The notes under the pieces were generated by a model that was not told the origin of the DNA, made no database searches, and saw only the letters and a list, made by a program, of their open reading frames with translations. The position numbers and the translations under genes are program-made. A DNA stretch of 64,000 nt from Changpingibacter yushuensis (GTDB taxonomy: Bacteria > Actinomycetota > Actinomycetes > Actinomycetales > Actinomycetaceae): assembly GCF_014041995.1 (NCBI RefSeq), contig NZ_CP059492.1, positions 2,542,001 through 2,606,000 on the forward strand, read 5' to 3'. Numbering within the stretch: position 1 is the stretch's first letter; every line of letters starts with the position of its first letter. This document shows positions 42,850-51,059 of the stretch, piece after piece.

Positions 42850-44535
42850 GTGCCTGCAAACACACATCATTCGCCTCACCAGAGACACCGACTAACCGGC
42901 TTATCTGTAGCCGCGCTCTCAGCATTACTGCTCTTAGTCCCAACAGTTAGTTCTGCCGCAGATCCCACGCAACATCCCTCATCCGCCTCTGTCCTTGAGC
43001 AGGATGTGCTGAATGCTGTCAGTGAAGCAGACTTTTCACGCGTATGGGATTTTGATAATGGTGAAGTGACTGAACAGGTCCCACAAGTTGATGTTGCAGT
43101 TATTGAACTTGGCGAAGACGGAAGCATCCGTGACACGGCGAACATCCTGGTGAGTCGCGACTACCCCAACGGTGTAATAGCACCTATTGACTCGGCACTG
43201 TCCTCCAGCTCTGTACGCTGGATCCGTTGGAACCAGAACGCTTTTGACGGAAACGGTACGTATGGCGAAGGGACTGATATTGTTCCTGGTCGCGAAGATG
43301 CTCCTCTGCGGTACATGTCCACCTACCCCGCATCGTTGCTCAAATCCATGGTTGCCTTCGGCCTCGTGTTCCTGAGCGACCACGGTGCAATCGACCTATC
43401 AAGCGATTACACTTTCTCAGGCACTACCAAATCCATACAGACCTGGTCAGCTGAGATGATTCAGTACTCCAACAACACCTCAGCGCAAGCAATGATCAAG
43501 CTACTTCACGAAGTGGAGTATGAGGGCCAGTCGGGCATTGATTTTCTCAATGACGAACTCCAGCGTCTCGGACTTACCACCTTGCAGCTACAAGGAACCA
43601 GCTCTAGCACTGGCGGTAATTGGTCAAATGGTGGTGTCACAATGACTGCATTCGACATTGCACGTCTGGATCTAGTACTCGATGGCGGCGACGGCGGAGT
43701 GCTGTGGACCACAGATAAAGGTGTAGATGTGTCGGCTGACGTTATCAGCACCGAAGGACGCAATTGGCTGATGACCTTGTGGCAAGGAACGGCTTTCCAC
43801 TGGATGCTTGACACAGGGAACTTCTGCGACTGGACAACACCGTATACCGGGGAACGCCAGTATCCCGCGCGGGGTATCCCGGCCGTTGTTCCAGATTCGA
43901 CTCTCAACGCTGATGGAACATCAAAGATCGCGTGGGCAGATTCGCCATTCGCAACCATAGATATCAGACCGTGCAACAGTGAAGCCGAGGTAACCTACTA
44001 CAACAAGTACGGGCTAACGTACAATGCTGGCGCTGATGCTGGGATTGTGAAATCCCTAGAAGGAAAAGACTTCCGGCATTACATCATCGCTGTCACAAGC
44101 AATCTCGGTTACCGCTATGGAGATGAAGAACTCGCAGCAACAGAGAACGCCTGTCTGAGTAACGAAAGCAGCTTCTGCTACACCGAGCGATTCCCGATCC
44201 TGGCTGCGAAAATTGACGCAGCAATTGCCGCTCGTGACGCAGAACCAGCACAGCCCAGCCCGACCCCCACGTCAATTTCGCCCACGCCGAGTACGCCAGC
44301 CACATCTGACGAACCAAGCGTGGAGCAGAGCACTACGCCGTCAGTAACAGAGACGACAACAACTGCACTACCGTCAACTGACTCAACGACCAGTACCGCG
44401 AATTTGGCATCAAATGGAGAATCGCTTGCCAACACGGGAGCCTCAGGCACGGCACCGCTTGTGCTGATAGGCCTCCTTGTACTCGGCGCCGGTATTGCGC
44501 TGACCGTTGTTGTGCGTCGGCAGACGAGCAACTAG
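42850..44535 (+). CDS. Secreted, sortase-anchored serine hydrolase (beta-lactamase/DD-peptidase-like)
   Basis: 561 residues. Signal peptide (residues 1-36, ending VSSAAD), catalytic domain (about 45-460), Ser/Thr/Pro-rich wall-spanning stalk (about 465-520), LANTG at 526-530, a transmembrane helix and an RRQTSN tail. The LAXTG form is the signal used by actinobacterial class E housekeeping sortases. Penicillin-interacting-enzyme signatures are present: S162-x-x-K165 in ASLLKSM and SNN at 207-209 in YSNNTSAQ; KYGLT near residue 393 may be the third (KTG-like) motif. It could be a peptidase or esterase of the wall; beta-lactamase activity is not implied. GTG start. Confidence 0.86.
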   Translation: MPANTHHSPHQRHRLTGLSVAALSALLLLVPTVSSAADPTQHPSSASVLEQDVLNAVSEADFSRVWDFDNGEVTEQVPQVDVAVIELGEDGSIRDTANILVSRDYPNGVIAPIDSALSSSSVRWIRWNQNAFDGNGTYGEGTDIVPGREDAPLRYMSTYPASLLKSMVAFGLVFLSDHGAIDLSSDYTFSGTTKSIQTWSAEMIQYSNNTSAQAMIKLLHEVEYEGQSGIDFLNDELQRLGLTTLQLQGTSSSTGGNWSNGGVTMTAFDIARLDLVLDGGDGGVLWTTDKGVDVSADVISTEGRNWLMTLWQGTAFHWMLDTGNFCDWTTPYTGERQYPARGIPAVVPDSTLNADGTSKIAWADSPFATIDIRPCNSEAEVTYYNKYGLTYNAGADAGIVKSLEGKDFRHYIIAVTSNLGYRYGDEELAATENACLSNESSFCYTERFPILAAKIDAAIAARDAEPAQPSPTPTSISPTPSTPATSDEPSVEQSTTPSVTETTTTALPSTDSTTSTANLASNGESLANTGASGTAPLVLIGLLVLGAGIALTVVVRRQTSN

Positions 44536-44542
44536 AAAGCTG

Positions 44543-44580
44543 ACCGGAGAGGCGCCACACAAACGTGATGCCTCTCCGGT
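44543..44580 (+). terminator. Hairpin after the serine hydrolase gene
   Basis: ACCGGAGAGGC (44543-44553) pairs exactly with GCCTCTCCGGT (44570-44580) over a 16-nt loop, between convergent genes. Confidence 0.75.
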
Positions 44581-44631
44581 TCCGACTTACTGTTCGCGGT
44601 TTACTGTTCGCGCTGCTCGAATTATCCGTTT

Positions 44632-45336
44632 CTATCCCGTGATGAGCTGCATCAGGAAGGCAGTCACGGCGAATCCCACAGGAATCGGGGCCCAGAACTC
44701 CAGCGCAGCCCACCACGGGTTGCGTTCCAAGGTTCCACGACGCATCGGCAGCACTGGTGCTTCGTTCGCCAACTCACGCGGGTGCTTACGCAGTCGATCC
44801 ACCAACTTCGCCTGTTCGTCGGTGACCTCTTGGGCATTGACCAGTTCCCCCATGCCTGGCTCAGTCTGCTCCAAAGCCATGAGAGTTCCCACAGGTGGAT
44901 CCTTCGGATCGTCGGGATCTACCTCAGTCATCATCACGATCGAACGAAAGTCGGCGGCGGCATCCACCGTCCGAACAATCACAGGAACCAGAAGGCCGGA
45001 TCGGGATCCACGCTTGACGTAGCGTTGACGAGGATCCTCCTTTGTCCCAAGGGTGCGTGCCACCACGGGCACCGGGTGTGACTCTGCAGCTGGCCGTATC
45101 ATCCACGGTACGAGGCACGCCGCCACGATCGCGATCATCACGATCATTGCGATCCACGCACGTCCGTTGGTTACGTCCACATCCAGGAACAAGACCGCAG
45201 CGATCGTACCGATCACGCTGCCCATCGCGAGCGCCGTGCCGATTCTCCGGGCGTGATCGATTGGCCGGTTCGCCGGGATTGCTCCAGCTGAAGCGGTTGC
45301 GCGCACCAGATTCATACGGTCGGACGATGCCACCAT
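44632..45336 (-). CDS. Membrane protein of unknown function
   Basis: 234 residues from ATG 45336 with AGGAG upstream; the frame is open to 45582, but that part lies within the neighbouring gene. Two N-terminal transmembrane helices (about residues 32-75), a soluble central domain with PVVARTLGTKEDPRQRYVKR and VIVRTVDAAADFRSIVMM, and one C-terminal helix. I recognise no family. The start codon overlaps the stop of the upstream FAD gene by one base (TAATG), so they are cotranslated. Confidence 0.78.
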   Translation of the reverse strand: MVASSDRMNLVRATASAGAIPANRPIDHARRIGTALAMGSVIGTIAAVLFLDVDVTNGRAWIAMIVMIAIVAACLVPWMIRPAAESHPVPVVARTLGTKEDPRQRYVKRGSRSGLLVPVIVRTVDAAADFRSIVMMTEVDPDDPKDPPVGTLMALEQTEPGMGELVNAQEVTDEQAKLVDRLRKHPRELANEAPVLPMRRGTLERNPWWAALEFWAPIPVGFAVTAFLMQLITG

Positions 45337-46673
45337 TAGCTCCTTAAGAATTCGACGATTTCGCGAACTGCGCGCCGCGCGGCCCACCGAGCACCCACCG
45401 TTGAGGCACTCGGACCATACCCTATGAGATGCAGCCGGGGATCCGCCGCCACGCGAGTTCCGTCCATCACGATACCGCCCCCGTGCACGCGCAGCCCTAG
45501 CGGAGCCAAGTGGCGAAGCTCTGCGCGAAATCCGGTAGCCCAGATGATTGAGTCTATCTGGACCTCCGAGCCATCGTTCCACACAGCTCCGTACCGCGTG
45601 AGGTGATCAAACATGGGGAGGCGATCGAGCAGACCACGTTCCTCAAGATCGCGGGTCCATTGCGTAACCGGCAGTCCCGTTTCAGCGACGACGGCGAGCG
45701 GCCGCAAGCCCGCTTCCACTCGCGCCCGGACACGTTCTTCAACAGCGCGGCCTTCGGCGGCCGTCAGACCGGCGTCAGAGTGCAGGCCAAACTCAAGAGA
45801 AGGTGATCCTGCGGCTGAGGCGGATCCCGTGGCGGCCGCAGCTCCCCCAGATTGGTCGGATCCTCCTTCTCGGTTCTCTTGAGTGTTTTCGGCGGTTCGC
45901 CAGCGAGGCGGAGTACGGGTTACCCAGTACGTTTCACGTGCAACTCCACCCAAATCGTCGAGATGTGAGAGGGCGCTGATTCCACCACCAACTACCATGA
46001 CGCTCTGACCTTCAAACTCGCGAGCGCCTACGTAATCCTGGGTGTGGTACTGCCTGCCCACGAAGCTCGATGCCCCTCGACAGAAGGGCACAAAAGGGCG
46101 AGTCCACGTTCCGGTGCAATTGACGACTACTCGGCTGCGGAAGGTCCCTGCAGTGGTCTGTGTTTCTAGGAACTCCCGCGGCCCAGACCTGAGAGCATCG
46201 TGCATAGCGCTCGGCAGCTCATCGGACGCCATGGGGGTAACTGACCGCACGGAATGGACCAGAATAGGACGAAGAACGGGAAGATCGTAAAGATCTTCGA
46301 ACTCAGAGAAGTAGGTGGGCACGAAATCAGCGGCCTCCGCTCGCGGATCCGTTTCTCCCACGGGCAGGCCGGGCAAATCGGCGATGTGGTTGACGGTGGC
46401 CATCGTCAGAGAAGGCCACCGATGCTGCCACGCGCCTCCCGGGCGGGTTTCGGCGTCGAGCACCAGATACGTTCCCAGAGAAGTCGAATCTCGGGAGTAC
46501 TCAGACTGTTGCTCCGCATCCGCACGGGTTGGGCCGGATAGCGTTGAAGATTGCGCGAGGCCGGCAGCGCCGGCATACCCACGGAATCCACGCTTTCTCA
46601 ACTCGAATGCGGCAGAAATACCGGCTTGGCCTCCACCGATCACGAGGACGTCAACATAGTGCGGCACAGACAT
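45336..46673 (-). CDS. FAD/NAD(P)-dependent monooxygenase-like oxidoreductase
   Basis: 445 residues from ATG 46673. Dinucleotide-binding motif VLVIGGGQAGISAAFELRKRG at the N-terminus, a PGGAWQHRWPSL-type FAD contact, a second nucleotide-binding motif SVMVVGGGISALSHL in the middle, and a C-terminal WATGFRAEL and GYGPSASTVG. The layout is that of flavin monooxygenases (ArsO/FMO-like). A Gly/Ala/Ser-rich insert follows the second motif. An ATG 44 codons upstream (46805) is possible but adds an unconserved Arg/Ser-rich lead. Coupled to the next membrane-protein gene. Confidence 0.85.
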   Translation of the reverse strand: MSVPHYVDVLVIGGGQAGISAAFELRKRGFRGYAGAAGLAQSSTLSGPTRADAEQQSEYSRDSTSLGTYLVLDAETRPGGAWQHRWPSLTMATVNHIADLPGLPVGETDPRAEAADFVPTYFSEFEDLYDLPVLRPILVHSVRSVTPMASDELPSAMHDALRSGPREFLETQTTAGTFRSRVVVNCTGTWTRPFVPFCRGASSFVGRQYHTQDYVGAREFEGQSVMVVGGGISALSHLDDLGGVARETYWVTRTPPRWRTAENTQENREGGSDQSGGAAAATGSASAAGSPSLEFGLHSDAGLTAAEGRAVEERVRARVEAGLRPLAVVAETGLPVTQWTRDLEERGLLDRLPMFDHLTRYGAVWNDGSEVQIDSIIWATGFRAELRHLAPLGLRVHGGGIVMDGTRVAADPRLHLIGYGPSASTVGARWAARRAVREIVEFLRS

Positions 46674-46884
46674 GCGCGGCTCACCCCACACCAACTCCCA
46701 CAAAGGTCGGCTGACGTCGGGATGCGATGCTGGTAGGTAAGCGCCGGTGGGGATGCGGGTGTAACTTCGCCTTTGGGATCCCCGCCCTGGTTCCGACACT
46801 CTCATGCTCCAAAGTTACCGGAAATGTTCACCCGCTTGCGGTCGCTACCGCGGCCGTGGCCACAAGTTCGAGACCCACGTCTGG

Positions 46885-46913
46885 TCGGTGGTGGGCCTCG
46901 AACCCACCACCGA
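46885..46913 (-). terminator. 11-bp hairpin after the ArsR gene
   Basis: Arms 46885-46895 and 46903-46913 (TCGGTGGTGGG and its complement) with a 7-nt loop, just past the ArsR stop on the minus strand. Confidence 0.65.
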
Positions 46914-46929
46914 ACAGCTCATCGCCATG

Positions 46930-47286
46930 CTAGATGCAGGTGGCCATAAACGGGCAGGTCTCGCAGTCGTATCCGTTCACGCATGGTGTGAACGCATGCT
47001 CGAACGCAAGGTCAATGAGCATGCGGAACTCGGCCACCGTATCCAAATTGAGCCGGTAATGGACCTCGCGGGCTACTTGCTCGCGAGTAATCCAACCGGC
47101 CTCCCGGAGAATTGCAAGGTGTTTGGTGGCGGTTGGTTGGCTGATCTGCAACTTCTCCGCCACTTCAGACACAGACAATGGCGCTTCTTGGTGTGAACCG
47201 AGCACCTTGATCATCTTCATTCGCACTGGGAAACCCATTGCGGACTGAAGCTCACAGGTCCGCTCAACCAATCCTCGTTTAGCCAT
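46930..47286 (-). CDS. ArsR-family regulator with C-terminal cysteine cluster
   Basis: 118 residues from ATG 47286 (an adjacent ATG is at 47289). Winged helix LSVSEVAEKLQISQPTATKHLAILREAGWITREQ...YRLNLD. The C-terminus ends CVNGYDCETCPFMATCI, four Cys in 16 residues, suited to binding a thiophilic metal or iron-sulfur centre, or to redox sensing. There is no ELCVCDLC site as in classic ArsR. Neighbours on the same strand are an SRPBCC protein and FAD enzymes, likely targets. Confidence 0.88.
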   Translation of the reverse strand: MAKRGLVERTCELQSAMGFPVRMKMIKVLGSHQEAPLSVSEVAEKLQISQPTATKHLAILREAGWITREQVAREVHYRLNLDTVAEFRMLIDLAFEHAFTPCVNGYDCETCPFMATCI

Positions 47287-47407
47287 CATTCAATGATGCC
47301 TTGCTGGCAGTCTCGCAAACAATCTGCGCCTTCCACAGCGATTCTTGCAATCGTCGATGATAGTAGCTTCGCCGAGGTTCTCCGTGAAGCAAGAAACCGC
47401 GCTTTCA

Positions 47408-48214
47408 CTATGAATCGCGCTTCACACCGAGAGCAACGGGCTTGGCGTCCGAGTGCCACACGCCAACAGCGCGCACAAGGCGATCCACGATCTGTGGCGC
47501 CTGGCGCCCTTCCGCCACCTTCTTGACCTTAATGAGCATCTTCCTGACCATGAACACTGATGGACTACCGAGCCAGATGTAGATGAGCGCGGACGGGATC
47601 TTCTTTCCCCACGGTTCCCAAGTCGAGTCACATCTGTTGACAAACCGAGTACGGCCATCGGGAAGCTCCTGCAATATGAAGTTCCACGTCCATGCGAACG
47701 AAGTGAGACCGAAGGGCGGGAGCAGCGCCATAGAACCTTGATATGTGGGAGGACGCCGCGTATCTGAGAGGGAGGTGAAGTGGGATCCTGGATCCACTTC
47801 GGCGATCTGCGAGCCGATTCCACTCTGGTGATAGAACATGAAGTCTCCGGGCTTCACTTCTTGCCATGCATCAACTCGGTCAAAGACGTTATGGATGTGG
47901 AACGTGAAGAGTCGCTCGAGCCATGAGAGTGCGTAGAACCCACCCTTGCGTTGACCAAGCTGCGCGATTACTTGCCATACAACTTCCGGGGGAGCATCGA
48001 TCACGATATCTTCTTGCAAGCGGGCAAAGGAATCTCCTGGCAACAGAAGGTCGTCACCTGGGAGTTCCTGCTTCCTATCCTCCGTGGAGGAGAATCCGCG
48101 AAGACCATATATCCACATGCCGCCAAGGACGGTAGTCGGAATCGTCGCGACGGCTCCGGCGGCTAATGCCACTGGATGCTTTGCGATGCATCGGGCGATG
48201 GATGAGATAGACAT
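47408..48214 (-). CDS. SRPBCC-domain protein with N-terminal membrane anchor
   Basis: 268 residues from ATG 48214 with AAGGAAAG upstream; the frame is open to 48433 but overlaps the preceding gene. One hydrophobic helix (about residues 14-33), then an SRPBCC/polyketide cyclase-like domain: DIVIDAPPEVVWQVIAQLGQ, GGFYALSWLERLF, and WTWNFILQELPDGRTRFVNR. Such domains bind hydrophobic ligands. It starts 17 bp after the FAD enzyme gene, hence the same operon. Confidence 0.82.
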   Translation of the reverse strand: MSISSIARCIAKHPVALAAGAVATIPTTVLGGMWIYGLRGFSSTEDRKQELPGDDLLLPGDSFARLQEDIVIDAPPEVVWQVIAQLGQRKGGFYALSWLERLFTFHIHNVFDRVDAWQEVKPGDFMFYHQSGIGSQIAEVDPGSHFTSLSDTRRPPTYQGSMALLPPFGLTSFAWTWNFILQELPDGRTRFVNRCDSTWEPWGKKIPSALIYIWLGSPSVFMVRKMLIKVKKVAEGRQAPQIVDRLVRAVGVWHSDAKPVALGVKRDS

Positions 48215-48231
48215 GAGTGCTTTCCTTGCCT

Positions 48232-49425
48232 TTACTTCTCGTTGTTGGCTGAGGACGTCAGAAACCTGTTGGCGTGAAGTCCCACTGCGTTGAGAATTTG
48301 GTTGGCGGCGTAGACCCCTGAGATCGCAGTGGGTTCGAGGCCTAGGCCGTTGTGATCGCCCGCCACGAAGGTGGTTGGCCCATACTGTTGTTCCACATAA
48401 GCTCGCCCCGTCACGTACATCGCTTTTTCCCATTCGCGGCGTTGGATGAGCTCGAACTCAGTGAACAATGCAGCCAAATCGATCTCCGGTTCACGGCTGT
48501 AGACGAGGTATGTTCCATCATCTTGAACAGCAGTAAAGATGATGGGCGAGGTGAAGGGGAAGAGATTCATGTCCTGCGCACTCAGATCCTTGCGAATAGT
48601 GCCTCGCACATGCTCTACGTAGAGTTGGCACGACTGACGGATGTCCCCTACGTCAAGGAACTGCGCGGTCACAACTGCGGGAGTTGCGAACACGACCGTT
48701 TTGCCCACGTACTCCCGGCCACTCGCGGTGGTGACGATGTGGAGTCCGTTCTCCTCACGATGTGCCACCACCGAATCCTCAACAAACCTGTCGCCAAGAC
48801 GCTTCCGGTGGGCTTCGGCGTCGAACTCAAAACGATGAATCGGAACAATCAAGCCTTGTGACACATTGCAGAAGTCCAGTGCGGTGATCTGATCCATATC
48901 AGCGCCCGTGCACGCGTAGGAGAACTTCGATACGTAGTCCTCTGCAACCGATCCCAAATGATGGCGTGCAATGAAACTGGAAGCCGGCTCTGTATACAGG
49001 CGCAGGATGAAAGGGTCTAGTTCCATTGCTTCGCGTTGGGACATGACTTCGCAGTTCTTTTTGAACTGGCTGTAGTGACGCATGAACTGCGCCATGGAAA
49101 TGCCGAATGCGGCGAAACCTGGGCTCCGCTTAAGGGTGTGCATACTGAGGGTCGTAAACGATTCCCCCTTGCCATCATGGAAGCGGCAGGAAAGAGGGTT
49201 TATGCGCGTCCGCCGGGAAACAAGCTTGGCAGCGTTCCCATAGTTGGACATGACGAAGTATGCGCCGAAGTTGACTTTGCCCGTTGAGTCGTAATCGATT
49301 CGCCCTCCCAGAGTGTCAGAGATAAGTGCGAAGGTGGCACCGCCTTCATCGAGTTTGTATGCACAAGACAGTCCTGCGCTTCCGGCTCCGATGACTATGG
49401 CATCAAGTGTGTTGTGTGAATCCAT
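48232..49425 (-). CDS. FAD-dependent oxidoreductase (amine oxidase/phytoene desaturase-like)
   Basis: 397 residues. FAD motif DAIVIGAGSAGLSCAYKL with the acidic end replaced by LISDTLGGRIDY, a GG-doublet typical of amine-oxidase-like flavoproteins, and a C-terminal FAD contact VAGDHNGLGLEPTAISGVYAAN. The substrate is unknown. With the membrane-anchored SRPBCC protein downstream it may act on a lipid or isoprenoid, but this is only inference from domain types. First gene of the group controlled perhaps by the cysteine-tailed ArsR. Confidence 0.84.
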   Translation of the reverse strand: MDSHNTLDAIVIGAGSAGLSCAYKLDEGGATFALISDTLGGRIDYDSTGKVNFGAYFVMSNYGNAAKLVSRRTRINPLSCRFHDGKGESFTTLSMHTLKRSPGFAAFGISMAQFMRHYSQFKKNCEVMSQREAMELDPFILRLYTEPASSFIARHHLGSVAEDYVSKFSYACTGADMDQITALDFCNVSQGLIVPIHRFEFDAEAHRKRLGDRFVEDSVVAHREENGLHIVTTASGREYVGKTVVFATPAVVTAQFLDVGDIRQSCQLYVEHVRGTIRKDLSAQDMNLFPFTSPIIFTAVQDDGTYLVYSREPEIDLAALFTEFELIQRREWEKAMYVTGRAYVEQQYGPTTFVAGDHNGLGLEPTAISGVYAANQILNAVGLHANRFLTSSANNEK

Positions 49426-49568
49426 GGTCTACTCCTGAACTAACAATGCATCCCACGGCTCGAGGCTCTTTTGCCCGAACCTACGTATAGCACTTGTGGA
49501 ATACGTAACGCTTCATTCGTCGTATTGCCAAAGTACTATACGTGGCGGGGCCTTTTGTCCCTCTCTAC

Positions 49569-49581
49569 TAGAATTGCCGGT
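49569..49581 (+). promoter_or_regulatory. -10 element of a probable leaderless promoter
   Basis: TAGAAT (49569-49574) ends 7 nt before ATG 49582, and no Shine-Dalgarno is present. Confidence 0.5.
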
Positions 49582-50028
49582 ATGGAACTTTCCAGAGCAC
49601 AAGCTGTGGCACGAACTCTCATGGATCGTCATGGCTTACAGGCGTGGGATCTCACGTTCGACCGCGCCAAGCGCCGAGCTGGACTCACCGACTTTCGCTC
49701 CCACACGATCAGCCTCTCAGCACCATTCATGGTGCTGTATGACGAAGCTCGGGTACAGGACGTCATTCTGCATGAAATCGCGCATGCCCGTGTGGGGCGC
49801 GATCATGGCCACGACGCAACGTGGAAGGCTGAGGCCCGGCGCTTGGGAACAACGCCAACCGCCTGCATCACGGACGGCCCCAAACCACCAGCCCCATACT
49901 TGGGAATCTGCCCCAGCGGGCACCAGATTGAACGCTTCCGCGCTCCACGCAAGGTCATGTCCTGCGCCAAGTGCTCCGCGAAGTACAACCCGGCTTACGC
50001 CTTCAAGTGGTACAAGAAGTCGGCCTAG
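49582..50028 (+). CDS. SprT-like zinc metalloprotease-fold protein
   Basis: 148 residues from ATG 49582; an open frame from 49471 is upstream promoter DNA. Zincin motif HEIAHARVGRDHGHDATWKAEA (HExxH plus a later His), preceded by TISLSAPFMVLYDEARVQDVIL, and a C-terminal zinc-ribbon-like segment CPSGHQ...SCAKCSAKYNP. SprT/Spartan relatives cleave DNA-protein crosslinks in eukaryotes; the bacterial role is unproven. Probably translated from a leaderless message. Confidence 0.87.
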   Translation: MELSRAQAVARTLMDRHGLQAWDLTFDRAKRRAGLTDFRSHTISLSAPFMVLYDEARVQDVILHEIAHARVGRDHGHDATWKAEARRLGTTPTACITDGPKPPAPYLGICPSGHQIERFRAPRKVMSCAKCSAKYNPAYAFKWYKKSA

Positions 50029-50097
50029 AGCCTCGCTGGGCACCCTCGCCACATTGCCCACTTCCAGCGAATCAGTATCTTTCGATGCTGAACTTCC

Positions 50098-50151
50098 CCC
50101 ACCCCTTACGCCTCCGGTTCTTCCCCCACCTCTTACGCCTCCGGTTCTTCC
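50098..50151 (-). repeat. 27-bp tandem duplication spanning a stop codon
   Basis: Units 50098-50124 and 50125-50151 differ at one position. The second contains the GntR gene's last codons and stop (EEPEA-stop); the first is a downstream copy of the same codons and stop. Confidence 0.75.
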
Positions 50152-50999
50152 TGAGTGCCTTCTGTCGGCTCGGCCTGACCCAGCACCTCTGCCTTAGCCG
50201 ATGCGCGCGCCTCGGCCTCCTTTTCGTTTCGGTCAAGGATGATTTCCAGAGGCTTGTAGTGCTTGCGAACCGCCTTGCGGTAGGCCTTGCGATCTCCAGC
50301 TTCCGCAGCCCTCAGGATGTCACCGTGCGCTCTGGCGGTCGCGGCGAGGTCATCGCCGTCGTCGTCGGACAAACTAGGAACTACCACCTGATGTACAAGC
50401 CAGAGCGCTGAAACCATCTGTTCGGCAACAACGTTTCCCAGCGTCTCAAGAATCCCCAAGTGGAACGCACTGTCCTCTTCAAGGAACCTCTCGCCGCGAG
50501 CGGCCTTTGCCACCATAGCGTCGACGACGTCGTGAAGGCCCTGGTGGTGTGTACCAGCGAAACCCTCTGCGATCTCGGCCGACATACCAAGGTCAAGGTA
50601 TTTGCGTAGTGCCACGACGTCGCGCAATGAGACAGTGGAGTTCTCAGTACTTAACGAGGCACGCAGGGTGAGCGTCTCAACGAGCGGGCGTAGGGACATG
50701 TCGCCTACAAACGTGCCGCGGCCCTGATGGACGTAGACAATGTCAAGCGCCTCGAGCTTGCGCAGCGCTTCGCGCACAGAAGAACGCGATACGCCAAGTT
50801 CGGCACACAACTCCGCCTCAGTAGGGAGCGGTGAACCCGGACGCAGATCATGCGAAAGTATGTAGGCCTTAATCGCCTCCATTGTTGCGCTGGAACGGTT
50901 CACCACGGGAATCGGCCCCAGACCTGCAGGCAAAGACCGCTGCAACAGGTTGTCAGACGAATCTTGGAGAAACCGTTGCGCGAATTTGTCAGACATCAT
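50133..50999 (-). CDS. GntR/FadR-family regulator of the sialic-acid operon
   Basis: 288 residues. The winged helix at about 40-105 reads DLRPGSPLPTEAELCAELGVSRSSVREALRKLEALDIVYVHQGRGTFVG; an FCD domain with the HxxxH-type metal positions follows; the tail is acidic. The family includes NanR, which senses sialic acid. It is divergent from the transporter operon with only 60 bp between start codons, so one short operator could control both. ATG 50999 lies 6 nt after a TAGGCT -10, suggesting a leaderless message; ATG 50996 is adjacent. Confidence 0.87.
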   Translation of the reverse strand: MMSDKFAQRFLQDSSDNLLQRSLPAGLGPIPVVNRSSATMEAIKAYILSHDLRPGSPLPTEAELCAELGVSRSSVREALRKLEALDIVYVHQGRGTFVGDMSLRPLVETLTLRASLSTENSTVSLRDVVALRKYLDLGMSAEIAEGFAGTHHQGLHDVVDAMVAKAARGERFLEEDSAFHLGILETLGNVVAEQMVSALWLVHQVVVPSLSDDDGDDLAATARAHGDILRAAEAGDRKAYRKAVRKHYKPLEIILDRNEKEAEARASAKAEVLGQAEPTEGTQEEPEA

Positions 51000-51011
51000 A
51001 TGGTTAGCCTA
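51000..51011 (-). promoter_or_regulatory. -10 element of a probable leaderless promoter for the GntR gene
   Basis: On the minus strand TAGGCT (51011-51006) is followed by 6 nt and ATG 50999. Confidence 0.5.
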
Positions 51012-51059
51012 CGCGACGCAGCTGAAGGTGTCTCGTGAAAGCTCTTGAGAGGAAAACCA

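Noticed and set aside
46885-46913. tRNA T-arm-like sequence (GGTTCGA-like loop)
   Set aside because: It is a simple 11-bp hairpin; no acceptor, D or anticodon arms can be built around it.
46804-47196. 130-codon plus-strand ORF opposite the ArsR gene
   Set aside because: The minus strand has an unmistakable winged-helix regulator with a hairpin after it.
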